64,000 bases of DNA from Sphingobium sp. (GCA_020446425.1 JAGRES010000009.1:122650-186649); one strand, 5' to 3'. Counted from the stretch's first letter, positions 45,843 to 55,071 are shown. A program made the numbers and translations. The notes: a model not told the origin generated them from the letters alone.

Positions 45843-46958
45843 CTATATTTCGTTCTCCTTTATAGCAAACAAGTGCCTGAAACTCCTCAAATATGGTATT
45901 CGAGTATCCCGAAAGAAGGCATGAGGGTCACGGTAAAGCTTTCTTAAACGTGACATTATCCTCGTATGATTTTTTGTTGTCGATCTTCCTGGAGAGGAAA
46001 CAGCATAATCTTTATAAATCGAGAAAAGGAGAGAGTGTTTTAAAATTTCATGACTAGGTTTCTTTTGGTGGATACCGTGTAGTTCATCAGCATACGCGTG
46101 TGCTTTAAACGCTGCTCTTTCAAAATTGCGATTTCGGGCCTCTGTAGTTCTCCACGCGTTGGACTCATGATACAGGTGAAAGGCATAATATCCTTTGCGT
46201 GCCATATAGTCGCCGTGTAACCGATATAGCGCACGCCACCCGGCAAATTCATTAGTGTCGTTCAGGTTCCAGACACGCGTTGCTGCAAAGTCTGGTGGCT
46301 TCGGAAGTTTGTCATTTGCGGCGAGCAAGCGAAAGATAAAGTCACGGTCTTCACCTCCCCAGCCTTGGAACCCTTCGTCATAACCTCCTACTGATAATGC
46401 CGTCTCCTTGGCCATTACCAAAATTGCAGAAGCTGGAGCAAAATTTTGAATAGCGTGATTATGATCACTGCCACGCGGATCTTCTAATAGTAATCGGGTA
46501 AGGAGCTCTGGTAGCAGAGTATCAATTCCCCTACTGCTTATAACTTGCTTGCTGCTTTCTGCGGAAAGATAAACTGCCGGCAAGCTCAAAAAGGTGAACG
46601 GTGTGCTATGGAGAAGTGTAAGTTCCCTATGCAGTTTTGAAAAAAACGCCGTTTCATAAACCATGTCGGCATCGTCGAAGAAGATCCATGACGTTTGAAC
46701 TGCTGCAAGACCCGCATTACGAGCCCGGGCAAGAGAAAAGGGAACACGGCTGGTTTCCAATCGGATATACCGCCATCCCCGCGTTTTACAGAATCTATGC
46801 AATTCATATGCTGTTTCAGTTGGGCTCCCATCATCCACGAGGAGTATTTCTGTGCCACGCAGATCACAATGATCTCGCAACTGGAGGCGCCCAAGGTAGA
46901 ACTCGGGCGAGCATGTACGCACCGGGATGACAACGGAAAGGATAGGGAGGATGGTCAT
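45843..46958 (-). CDS. GT2 glycosyltransferase with capsule C-terminal motif
   Basis: A 371-residue GT-A transferase. 'PILSVVIPVRTCSPEFYLGR' opens the nucleotide-sugar domain. The DxD equivalent is the DDAD of 'SWIFFDDADMVYE', and 'GFQGWGGEDRDFIFRLL' is the acceptor loop of chondroitin- and galactosyl-type polymerases. Residues ~337-364 ('KLYRDPHAFFRD' and following) repeat a motif found in the 1457-residue neighbour. The start is ATG 46958; starts at 47024 or 47036 would overlap the upstream gene. A+T-rich. It probably adds or polymerises a capsule sugar. Confidence 0.85.
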   Translation of the reverse strand: MTILPILSVVIPVRTCSPEFYLGRLQLRDHCDLRGTEILLVDDGSPTETAYELHRFCKTRGWRYIRLETSRVPFSLARARNAGLAAVQTSWIFFDDADMVYETAFFSKLHRELTLLHSTPFTFLSLPAVYLSAESSKQVISSRGIDTLLPELLTRLLLEDPRGSDHNHAIQNFAPASAILVMAKETALSVGGYDEGFQGWGGEDRDFIFRLLAANDKLPKPPDFAATRVWNLNDTNEFAGWRALYRLHGDYMARKGYYAFHLYHESNAWRTTEARNRNFERAAFKAHAYADELHGIHQKKPSHEILKHSLLFSIYKDYAVSSPGRSTTKNHTRIMSRLRKLYRDPHAFFRDTRIPYLRSFRHLFAIKENEI

Positions 46959-47001
46959 TGTCGCGGACTTATTTATGCTCTCATCCTCTCTTCCTGCTGA
47001 T

Positions 47002-50000
47002 TTACCAATTAAGGTCGTCCGCATACCCCAAATCAATCAGAGCCTGTCCATAGCGCTCTTTGAACACTGAGCGTAGACGTGAAGTAAAATGTTGTTGCCA
47101 CGGGCTGCTGTCTGGATTGGCGAAAGTGCGGGAAAGATCGACACCTGCAATATCGGCAACTCCTAGGAACTCGGAAATTTGTTTAAGCCAGGCTTTTTCG
47201 TTCATGCCGAAATCTTCCAGCTTGATCGTCAACACGCGTTCATCTTGGAATGGCGCAAGTATCTGCGTTTCAATGACGTCTTTTGAAATGTGATCAAGCT
47301 CGTGGAGCAGGCCCTCTTCTTCAGGCAATTCCCTCAGAAGAGGTTGATCATGCTTGAGTTGGTCATAAACCCAACCGTTATGCTCGGTGCGGTGATCTCC
47401 CTTGTGGTGAAAATAATTTGAGATGAATACTTGTCTAGGATCGCGAATAATCCGTATTCCTCTCCAATCCTTGGTTGCACGGTTGAGGCGCTTCAGTGTG
47501 CGCTCTGATGCATTGGAAAATAGAACGACATCACGACCGTCTCTGCCGATCAGGTCGAAATCCATATTGCACAAGTCAAGCTCATCCCCTCTCGAATAAT
47601 GGAAGGGCGGAGATTTGATCTCATATTGATGGATATGCGCTCCGGTTGCTTCAGCCACGACCTTGAAAACTTCACCTCGGAACAATCGTGAAGCGCACTT
47701 GTGATGCCCAAAGAAAACAAGCGTTTGCGGTGCGTCTGGGTAGCGCATCGCACTTATTTGCTGTTCGCTCGTCATAACGCGTTGCAAAAGAAAGTTGGCT
47801 GCCTTGGTTTGACGCGCTCCAGATCCTTTTAATGCCTCGATACTTTCACGTATTTTTTCGCCGGCATTCTGATTTGCAGTCTTAATTTCCTCGAGCTCCG
47901 CTGCAAAGGTTGTGTTGTAAGAGGTGACCGCAGCGCCCTGAGTATCAAGTTTTGTCGTGAGTTCCACAACTTCTTGCCGAAGTTCATTCAAGTGGCGCTG
48001 CGAACGCTCATCTATCTCTGCATGCAATCGTTGATCAATACCTTGCTGCATGGCCAGAATCTCTGCCCGTAATACGGACTCGCTCTCCGTCGATTTCTCT
48101 AGTCCGGCGGTAATCTGTTGGCCAAGCACAGCGAGCTCTTCGCGCAAAGCGATTTCTATATTTTGCGCTCGTGCGAGGTCCTTCGCTTCTAGTTCCTCCG
48201 GTAACGCCTTCAATCGCAGATCTAAAGCAGAAAACTGCTTGTTAAACTCATCTTGCAACACCCGCTTGCTATCGTGCTCTTGCTTTTCTCTAGCCGCTGC
48301 CAGTTTACGCAATTGAGCGATTTCTGAACGTAGCGCAGCTTCCGATCGGTTCCGTTCGCTATTAGAAGCGGTACGGCTTATAGCTAGCGCTTTCCGGCTA
48401 ACGGGTAAGAAAGAGAAAAAACCGTCGGTATCGTGATCGCTTTTTGTCTCCATTTCCGCTTGCCACTTTCCGATACCGGTTGGTTTGAACAAGTATCGTA
48501 AAGGCCTGAGTGCGAAGAAATGCGAGTCCTTGAAAAAAAGATGTGGATCACGCCGCAGTTTGGCTCGCCGGGCGGCGCGAATTTCTGCACGGGTTCGTTC
48601 AGCCTGCACTGGTAAGGACCGCTCCCCCCCCTCTACCGGCATTGCACCTGTAGTTGGCATGGTGTTTTCCATTACAACTGGAACGATCGCGGCTGGTGGA
48701 GCAATGGTCTGTCCTTCGCCTTCGCCAGCTGTTATAGAAGCGGGGGCAACTGCTGCGTTCCTTTTGCTCTTCGTCTGTGGATCGCGCAGAAGTGCTTCGT
48801 AGTCGACGCGAGGAAATATTTCCAATTTGCCGCCAATAGTGGCGTTGTAGATTCTACGCCCGACAGCTTCATACGACAGCTTGGCTTGGCGGTAACTCAT
48901 ACCTACGCGGTCCAGCTTTGGGTCCTTCCAGGTTTTGCCTTTGCCAAAGTAGTCTTTGTGAAAATGATTGGGATCATCTGTAGTGGAGAAAATCAAATCG
49001 CCGCGGCGACCATGGTCTTTCGGAATTACATAATCGAAATCCATGCCAATCAGATATACCTCGGTAAATCCCAAGAAAAATGCCAACTGCATATTGATGT
49101 ATGTGACAGATTGCCCGCAGTATAAAACCTTTGATGCATCTGTGGAGAAACGCGGTATGCAATAATTTGGGCTTGATTTCTCATAATATCCGCGATTTGC
49201 ACTGAAGAAGTAAACGTTGTCTCCTTCTCCATGCAAATCCTTATATATAGTTGGAAAGAACTTATATGGGGCCTGAAAGGCCTTTATTTGTTCTACATTT
49301 TCTTTGATAACGGCATCATCTTCTACAACAAAAAAGGTTGGACGAAATCCAGTTTCATCGGTTTTGTAGAAGAATGAATTAACGGCAAAAACATACTCAC
49401 CCTCCAAAAGAGATAAGTCATGCCGATTGAGAGATGGCCCGTTCCCAATTATAAAGCAACGAGCGCCAAGAAATTTATTATAAAGGCCTTCGAGCTTCTC
49501 TGTGTCTGGGTCGCAGACTTTAGCTACATGCTTGTAAAATTCTTTATGCTCATATTCAGATAGGGAAGTAAAGTCAGGAGGAAGCATGACTTTAGCTTTT
49601 TGCGTTGGCGTCTCATCTGCATAAAAGCCATTGACAGTGAGAGGTCGTCCGGACTGATATAAATGGACATCTCCATATGTCAGGCGGCGTTTTTCTGAAT
49701 TTTCGGTAGTTTTCTCTAGAGAAACATGACTGCAGTTTTTGTGAATAGAGTCAGCGGGGGATAAGGTTCTATCTACACGGCAGCCATAGTTTTCATTCAA
49801 ATGGTCCAACAATGCAGTTAATTGGCCGCGATCTATTGCACCGACGGGGTGGTACATATGGACATATGTATAGGGCGCCATCCTAACTGAAGAAGCATCC
49901 AATTTATTGAGCATAGTCACATCAAAGGCTCGGTCCTCACAGCCATATGATGTGTATTGCTCAAAACCCGCATTTTCCTCGAAAACATCGCGTCGGATAA

Positions 50001-51375
50001 TGACGGTTCCTCCCCCGATCGTTGTAGGTTTGGACACTTTATCGGTATTTGTTAGGGAAGAAAGGTTGTAGCTTTCTTCCAAGTGGAGCGCTTCTTCCTC
50101 ATCCGTAAAGTACATTCCTTTGAAAGGGGAGACGATACTGTATTTATTTTTATGGCAATCAACAATTTCCTGGACAAAATTCTCTCCTGTAAGAAAATCT
50201 GTATCCATCAATACGACAACAGATGCCTTTGTATAGTTGCGAACGGCGGCATTATACCCCCATCCACGGTTAAATTTATTAGGATTATATATTAACTTGT
50301 GCCTCATATAAGGCTTTAGCTGAGAAGATATCCAATCAATTTTGCTATCTGTGTCCTGTTCAACCAGAAGAACGTCGAATAGATCACCATAAAAACGATC
50401 AATCCAGGAGAGAAGAAAACGCAGATTGGCGGTGCGGCGATCTTGAATATCATTCAAACGAAAACCAATGATAAGCGTTGCGAGCTTCTCGTTAGTTTTC
50501 AATCCGGCGTCGCGTAGAATTTGGGTGCGCTTATTGGCATCAATCTGCTGGGGCGGTAAAAGCGGGAAGCCAAAAGGCGCGAAGAGTTTTGGGCTGGCAT
50601 TGGCAGCCTTATCCGATTTTGCTGACTGAATTTCATTACTCCCTTCATTCAGTTGCAAGCGTTCACAAAGCTGCCTGTAAATCCAATCACTTCCGTTTTT
50701 GGTTAAATGCATATTGTCACAAGTATATTGCTTGACTTCGTCATGTGTCCAATCAAGTAAATTAACGACTCTATCATTACCTAATTCTTTATAAAATAAT
50801 TCAGAATATTCCTCTGTAATATTGATATTAGCAGGGCGGTTTCCGGGATAATCACCTTCCCAACCCGGAATCAAACGGTTCGAGTTGATGAAGATGAGGT
50901 TGTTTAATTTTTTGAGACGCGGAATAAGAGAGTCACGGGCCATATCCAAACTGTACATATTGACTGTTGGCTGGCCTTCATAAATAATTTCTGAGCCATT
51001 TCTTAAATGATCACCCATGGCTTTTTCGCTAAATATTGCGTCAAACGCTGCTTTTTTATTGTCAATGATCTTAACCCTTTTGGGGTCATGTGCCGTTTGA
51101 TTATTATACACATTTTGTATCGCACCTTCCTGCGTACGTGGAGACCAATCCACAATCCCTGCGTATAGAATAATATTATCGTAATTTTCCGGCGGGTGAG
51201 ATTCCAGAAATGTTAGAAAATCAATGAGTGTAGTCCATTGTTTTGGACATTGAACCACCTCTGCTTCGACACCCGAATGCGCAGCTAGGCGTCGAGCAAA
51301 TATTTCATAAGGGGGCTGACCTTTTGGTTTATGTTGGCCCCGACTGTCAGTGTAAATAAGAATTCGGCGCGGCAT
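47002..51375 (-). CDS. five-module capsule enzyme: SGNH-like, GT-A, DUF115/GT42-like, coiled coil, sulfotransferase
   Basis: A 1457-residue protein. Residues ~1-245: SGNH-like domain with Ser11 in 'IYTDSRGQ' and Asp220/His223 in 'CDNMHLTKNGSDW'; the usual Asn of block III is replaced in 'YAGIVDW'. ~296-540: GT-A glycosyltransferase with DTD at 391-393 and 'YGCEDRAFD'. ~632-865: DUF115/GT42-like domain with 'FIIGNGPSLNRHDLSL'. ~936-963: RDPH-FF-D motif shared with the GT2 neighbour. ~1005-1205: coiled coil. ~1216-1457: sulfotransferase with 5'-PSB-like 'FFGHHKCASR' and 3'-PB-like 'IRIIRDPRQVFISNYF', likely PAPS-dependent. No signal peptide or membrane span is seen. It probably builds and sulfates the capsule repeat in the cytoplasm. 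Each module is recognised by motif only; the combination is new to me. Confidence 0.8.
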   Translation of the reverse strand: MPRRILIYTDSRGQHKPKGQPPYEIFARRLAAHSGVEAEVVQCPKQWTTLIDFLTFLESHPPENYDNIILYAGIVDWSPRTQEGAIQNVYNNQTAHDPKRVKIIDNKKAAFDAIFSEKAMGDHLRNGSEIIYEGQPTVNMYSLDMARDSLIPRLKKLNNLIFINSNRLIPGWEGDYPGNRPANINITEEYSELFYKELGNDRVVNLLDWTHDEVKQYTCDNMHLTKNGSDWIYRQLCERLQLNEGSNEIQSAKSDKAANASPKLFAPFGFPLLPPQQIDANKRTQILRDAGLKTNEKLATLIIGFRLNDIQDRRTANLRFLLSWIDRFYGDLFDVLLVEQDTDSKIDWISSQLKPYMRHKLIYNPNKFNRGWGYNAAVRNYTKASVVVLMDTDFLTGENFVQEIVDCHKNKYSIVSPFKGMYFTDEEEALHLEESYNLSSLTNTDKVSKPTTIGGGTVIIRRDVFEENAGFEQYTSYGCEDRAFDVTMLNKLDASSVRMAPYTYVHMYHPVGAIDRGQLTALLDHLNENYGCRVDRTLSPADSIHKNCSHVSLEKTTENSEKRRLTYGDVHLYQSGRPLTVNGFYADETPTQKAKVMLPPDFTSLSEYEHKEFYKHVAKVCDPDTEKLEGLYNKFLGARCFIIGNGPSLNRHDLSLLEGEYVFAVNSFFYKTDETGFRPTFFVVEDDAVIKENVEQIKAFQAPYKFFPTIYKDLHGEGDNVYFFSANRGYYEKSSPNYCIPRFSTDASKVLYCGQSVTYINMQLAFFLGFTEVYLIGMDFDYVIPKDHGRRGDLIFSTTDDPNHFHKDYFGKGKTWKDPKLDRVGMSYRQAKLSYEAVGRRIYNATIGGKLEIFPRVDYEALLRDPQTKSKRNAAVAPASITAGEGEGQTIAPPAAIVPVVMENTMPTTGAMPVEGGERSLPVQAERTRAEIRAARRAKLRRDPHLFFKDSHFFALRPLRYLFKPTGIGKWQAEMETKSDHDTDGFFSFLPVSRKALAISRTASNSERNRSEAALRSEIAQLRKLAAAREKQEHDSKRVLQDEFNKQFSALDLRLKALPEELEAKDLARAQNIEIALREELAVLGQQITAGLEKSTESESVLRAEILAMQQGIDQRLHAEIDERSQRHLNELRQEVVELTTKLDTQGAAVTSYNTTFAAELEEIKTANQNAGEKIRESIEALKGSGARQTKAANFLLQRVMTSEQQISAMRYPDAPQTLVFFGHHKCASRLFRGEVFKVVAEATGAHIHQYEIKSPPFHYSRGDELDLCNMDFDLIGRDGRDVVLFSNASERTLKRLNRATKDWRGIRIIRDPRQVFISNYFHHKGDHRTEHNGWVYDQLKHDQPLLRELPEEEGLLHELDHISKDVIETQILAPFQDERVLTIKLEDFGMNEKAWLKQISEFLGVADIAGVDLSRTFANPDSSPWQQHFTSRLRSVFKERYGQALIDLGYADDLNW

Positions 51376-51389
51376 TATCTCGATTTCCT

Positions 51390-52367
51390 TTATGCTACTT
51401 TATTAGCTACAAATGCAGCTTGCTTTAACCCCAGCACATCAAAGGCGATATCGGTGGTCATCTGATTAATCCGTTTCACTGCTTCTGCCGTGTTGGAACC
51501 GTTATGGGTTGAAAATGTGCAGCGGTCTTGGTGCTTACGCAGGGGAGAGTTCGCGGGCAGAGGCTCCTGCTCGAACACATCGAGCCCAGCCCCTGCGACC
51601 CGTCCCTCAGTTAGAGCGTCGGCTAACGCCGCTTCATCAATTAATGGCCCCCGCGATACATTGATAATAAACGCTTGAGGCTTCATCTTGCTTATGGTTT
51701 TCTGGTCAATCAAATGATGATTTTCAGATGTGAGGGCGCAAGCGAGAAAAAGCACATCTGACTGCTCAAACACTGTGTTCAATGCGATTTGCGTCGCACC
51801 GATTGCAGCAAGCTCGCCGTTATCTATCTCCATTACGTCATAGCCTACAGCATGCATGCCGAATGCAGTCGCACGCCGTGCGATCGCCCGACCGATAGAA
51901 CCAAGACCTATAACTCCTGCAGTCAGGCCTGAAAGCGAACGCCCCTCGGCTTTGAGCCAGCCTCCATCCCTTATCGAACGATCCATCAGGTGGGTTTTTC
52001 GGGCCAGCATCAGTAGATGACTTAACGCAAGGTCGGCAACTTCTTCACCGAAAACTCCAGGCGTGTTGTAGACGGGAATACCCAGATGCGCGGCATGAGC
52101 CTTGTCTATACCATCCGTGCCTATGCCCCATTTGATTACGGCTTTGAGGCAACTTGCCTTGCCGGCATCAAGTACGGTCGCGTCAATATCATCATCCCCA
52201 GCAATAACGGCATCCACGCCGATAATGTGATGTGCCATCTCCGAGGCAGAAAATTGCTGCCCCTCTAAGGGGGGGATCACCACTTCTATGCCAGCATCCT
52301 CATATTGTTGACGGAAGCTGTCAAAATGTCGTGTCAAGTGCACGCAGGTAATCAGAATTTTCGGCAA
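51390..52367 (-). CDS. D-isomer-specific 2-hydroxyacid dehydrogenase
   Basis: A 325-residue NAD-dependent dehydrogenase of the phosphoglycerate/glycerate group. The nucleotide loop is 'AGVIGLGSIGRAIARRATAF'. The catalytic Arg is in 'INVSRGPLIDEAALADAL', Glu in 'AGLDVFEQEPLP' and His in 'FSTHNGSNTAEAVKR'. All three are present. There is no ACT domain, so it is not full-length SerA. In this locus it is likely to act on a sugar acid or a three-carbon acid destined for the polysaccharide. It starts 22 bases after the cytidylyltransferase and precedes the large gene by 14 bases. Confidence 0.88.
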   Translation of the reverse strand: MPKILITCVHLTRHFDSFRQQYEDAGIEVVIPPLEGQQFSASEMAHHIIGVDAVIAGDDDIDATVLDAGKASCLKAVIKWGIGTDGIDKAHAAHLGIPVYNTPGVFGEEVADLALSHLLMLARKTHLMDRSIRDGGWLKAEGRSLSGLTAGVIGLGSIGRAIARRATAFGMHAVGYDVMEIDNGELAAIGATQIALNTVFEQSDVLFLACALTSENHHLIDQKTISKMKPQAFIINVSRGPLIDEAALADALTEGRVAGAGLDVFEQEPLPANSPLRKHQDRCTFSTHNGSNTAEAVKRINQMTTDIAFDVLGLKQAAFVANKVA

Positions 52368-52379
52368 GGTTTTTCCCGT

Positions 52380-53063
52380 TCACATACGTGTTTGTTTATA
52401 AATCAGATCAGCCACTTGGAAATCGATTTCCTCATCCAAGTCCTGAGCCTCCATTGGCTCTATTTCAAACAGAAAAGGTCGGTTGCCAATGCGATTGTGC
52501 TTGGTGACCAATGTTTCTCGCTCGAATATATAAATGCAGGAATTTTCTTCGTATACAGGAGGCAGATCTTGTGTGCGAAGTAGAATTTGAGGATTGTGAT
52601 TGATTGCTCGCGCCAGAGAGTCCCAATAGCGCGTCTGACGGCGGGTAACGCTGAACAAAGAATCATAAACAGGGTAATTTTTGAAAAATGTCTCCACGGC
52701 ACATGCCAACGTTTCTGGTTTCAGCAGTGGGTTGGTGGAGTGGGTCTGAAGATAAAAACGCGATTGCACTTCTTGAATATCACGAAGCAACACATCGTTC
52801 ATGGGAGTTGCGCCATCCTTTAAGTGCTCCGGGCGATCAAGCACGACTACCTGCGGATATTTTTCAGCGCACTGCTCCTTGATAGTTGGGGAATCTGTAT
52901 CGATAACGATCTTTTCGATGATGGGGCAGGCAAGCATCACGTCGACCATATGATGAAATAGTGGTCGTCCGTCTCCAAAGCCGCGATAATTCTTGCCCGG
53001 AACGCGTTCAGAATTATGGCGCATGGGCATCAGAGCAACAAGCTTGTGTTCTGGCGTTAACAT
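52380..53063 (-). CDS. acylneuraminate cytidylyltransferase-family CMP-sugar synthetase
   Basis: A 227-residue nucleotidyltransferase of the NeuA/KdsB group, using CTP to activate an ulosonic-type acid. The CTP-binding N-terminus is 'VALMPMRHNSERVPGKNYRG'. 'LQTHSTNPLLKPETL' and 'EENSCIYIFERETL' fit NeuA-like proteins. The C-terminal 'PMEAQDLDEEIDFQVADLI' with the metal-binding acidic residues is diagnostic. A separate kdsB is present 2 kb away, so this enzyme is likely to activate a different sugar. That fits GT52-like and GT42-like transferase domains in the same locus. Confidence 0.88.
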   Translation of the reverse strand: MLTPEHKLVALMPMRHNSERVPGKNYRGFGDGRPLFHHMVDVMLACPIIEKIVIDTDSPTIKEQCAEKYPQVVVLDRPEHLKDGATPMNDVLLRDIQEVQSRFYLQTHSTNPLLKPETLACAVETFFKNYPVYDSLFSVTRRQTRYWDSLARAINHNPQILLRTQDLPPVYEENSCIYIFERETLVTKHNRIGNRPFLFEIEPMEAQDLDEEIDFQVADLIYKQTRM

Positions 53064-53081
53064 AAATTATCCTTAATTGAA

Positions 53082-54098
53082 TCAGACTGGCTCATCGAGC
53101 TCATGCCGGTGGAGACGGGCATAATCAATCCTGCGTGCATCATGCGCTTCTTCCTGATGATGGTGAAGCGTGCGGGCAGGAAAATAGAACCGCTGCTTTA
53201 GATCCTGAGAAACCTCCGACGGTCCTCTGTGCCCCTGCCAGGCACCATAGAATTGATTGAAGCGAAAGGATAGTATCGAACGCAACTCGCGTGCGAGAAC
53301 CTTCTGTTTCTTTGCAGCAATTGCATCCACAATAATGTTGGCGCTGAACAAGCGGCAGAAATCTATTATGGAAAAATGCGATTCTGTGTTGATGCGCCTT
53401 AGTGCCATCGCCTCTCGGCGATAGCGATTACGTACTTGTGGCCATGTTTCCTCATGAACATGAACAATTGTTGCACCGGGCTCGTAAACCAGCAAGCCAC
53501 CTTTCGATTGTGAGCGTTTTGCCCAATCGAGATCTTCAAGACCCGTTAGCGTCTCATCATAGTGCAAAGTTTCCCAAGTCGAGCGGCGTACAGCGCAATT
53601 TGCATTGTTGCAGAAATAGCCCTGTTGAGGAAATGCCCTTTCGGTAGGAAACCAGCGGGCAAAGAGGCAATGCTCGGAAAATTTGTTGGTATTCCCGCCT
53701 TGCTGACGTCCATAGGTAAGCGACACACGCGAATTGTCGAACGGTGCGATGAGGAGTTCCAGCCAAGTATCGAACACTGGGTATACATGCGCGCTGACAA
53801 AGACCAATATATCTCCACATGCTGCTTCACATCCGATGTTAAGCGCACGACCGAATGTAAAATCCTCCTTTGCAATACCAACGATCTTGGCACCATATCG
53901 TTCTGCAATGGTTACCGTGTGGTCTGTTGAGCCGGAGTCAACCAGAATGATCTCTTGCGGCTGAATCCGTTGTGCTTTGATGCCGCGGAGGAGCTTCTCA
54001 ATATGCTCTTCCTCATTATACGCGCGGATAACAATAGAAACTGGAGCGATTCCTGCACTCACGCTCTCTCTATTGGCCCTGCTGTCAGGGGCGTTCAT
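53082..54098 (-). CDS. GT2 glycosyltransferase
   Basis: A 338-residue rhamnosyltransferase-like GT-A enzyme. 'VSIVIRAYNEEEHIEKLLRG' and 'QEIILVDSGSTDHTVTIAER' form the donor domain. The position of the metal-binding DxD holds SAH ('DILVFVSAHVYP'), a variant seen in some GT2 members. 'LTGLEDLDWAKRSQSKG' is the ED acceptor motif. ATG 54098 is preceded by GGAG at about 10 bases, better than the longer frame. It heads the minus-strand unit that continues with the cytidylyltransferase and dehydrogenase. Confidence 0.88.
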   Translation of the reverse strand: MNAPDSRANRESVSAGIAPVSIVIRAYNEEEHIEKLLRGIKAQRIQPQEIILVDSGSTDHTVTIAERYGAKIVGIAKEDFTFGRALNIGCEAACGDILVFVSAHVYPVFDTWLELLIAPFDNSRVSLTYGRQQGGNTNKFSEHCLFARWFPTERAFPQQGYFCNNANCAVRRSTWETLHYDETLTGLEDLDWAKRSQSKGGLLVYEPGATIVHVHEETWPQVRNRYRREAMALRRINTESHFSIIDFCRLFSANIIVDAIAAKKQKVLARELRSILSFRFNQFYGAWQGHRGPSEVSQDLKQRFYFPARTLHHHQEEAHDARRIDYARLHRHELDEPV

Positions 54099-54243
54099 AA
54101 TGCAACTCCATTGAATTGATGTAACCATAGCGCCAAGTCCATCGACGGCAACACGATTTTGCTGATTTATCGCGTATTACCGAGCAAAATGAACCAAATT
54201 TAGGATGCGCTGGAGCGTGCGGTATTGGGCCGATACTACAATG

Positions 54244-55071
54244 TTAAACGCCCTTCGTTACACGATCATGCGCCGCCAACACCGCAATGAGAGAACCCAG
54301 TTCATCCACCGGCACCATATTCGGGCCATCGCTCGGGGCGTTGTCCGGATCCTCATGCGTCTCGATGAAAACAGCGGCGACGCCTACAGCACAGGCGGCG
54401 CGGGCGAGGGGGGCGACAAATTGCCGCTGGCCGTCCGACGCGCCGCCAAGCCCTCCGGGCAATTGAACCGAATGGGTCGCATCGAACACCACTGGATAGC
54501 CGGTTTCGGCCATGATCGGCAGCGCGCGCATGTCGCTGACCAGCATATTATAACCGAAGCTCGCTCCGCGCTCGGTGAGCATGATGCGCTCGTTGCCGGT
54601 CGATGCGATCTTGGCCGCGACATTTTTCATGTCCCAAGGCGCGAGGAACTGCCCCTTTTTAACGTTGATGACCGCTCCGGTCTCGCCAGCCGCCAGCAGC
54701 AGATCGGTCTGGCGACACAGAAAGGCGGGGATTTGCAGCACATCCACGGCCTGAGCGGCGGTCGCACACTGGTCGATCTCATGAACATCGGTCAGCACCG
54801 GGCAGCCAAATTCGTCGCGGATGTGCGCCAATATTTCCAGGCCCCTGTCGATGCCAAGACCACGCTTGCCGCCAAGCGATGTGCGATTGGCCTTGTCATA
54901 GGAGGCCTTGAAGATGAAGGGCGTTCCGGTCGGCGTGCAGGCCTCGGCGATTTTCTCAGCCATCATACGCGCATGGTCGAGGCTTTCCAGCTGGCACGGC
55001 CCGGCGATCAGCGCGAAGGGCTCGGTGCCGCTGATGTTGATGTCGCCAACCGTTACAGTCTTACCGGTCAT
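54244..55071 (-). CDS. kdsA: 3-deoxy-D-manno-octulosonate-8-phosphate synthase
   Basis: KdsA joins PEP and arabinose 5-phosphate to Kdo-8-phosphate. The 275-residue TIM barrel has 'EPFALIAGPCQLESLDHARM', 'FIFKASYDKANRTSLGGKRG', 'VLTDVHEIDQCATAAQAVDV', and 'VFDATHSVQLPGG' near the end. It overlaps kdsB by four bases. Kdo supply next to kpsC suggests the product feeds the capsule linker. Base composition is like the housekeeping chromosome, unlike the transferase genes upstream. Confidence 0.96.
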   Translation of the reverse strand: MTGKTVTVGDINISGTEPFALIAGPCQLESLDHARMMAEKIAEACTPTGTPFIFKASYDKANRTSLGGKRGLGIDRGLEILAHIRDEFGCPVLTDVHEIDQCATAAQAVDVLQIPAFLCRQTDLLLAAGETGAVINVKKGQFLAPWDMKNVAAKIASTGNERIMLTERGASFGYNMLVSDMRALPIMAETGYPVVFDATHSVQLPGGLGGASDGQRQFVAPLARAACAVGVAAVFIETHEDPDNAPSDGPNMVPVDELGSLIAVLAAHDRVTKGV

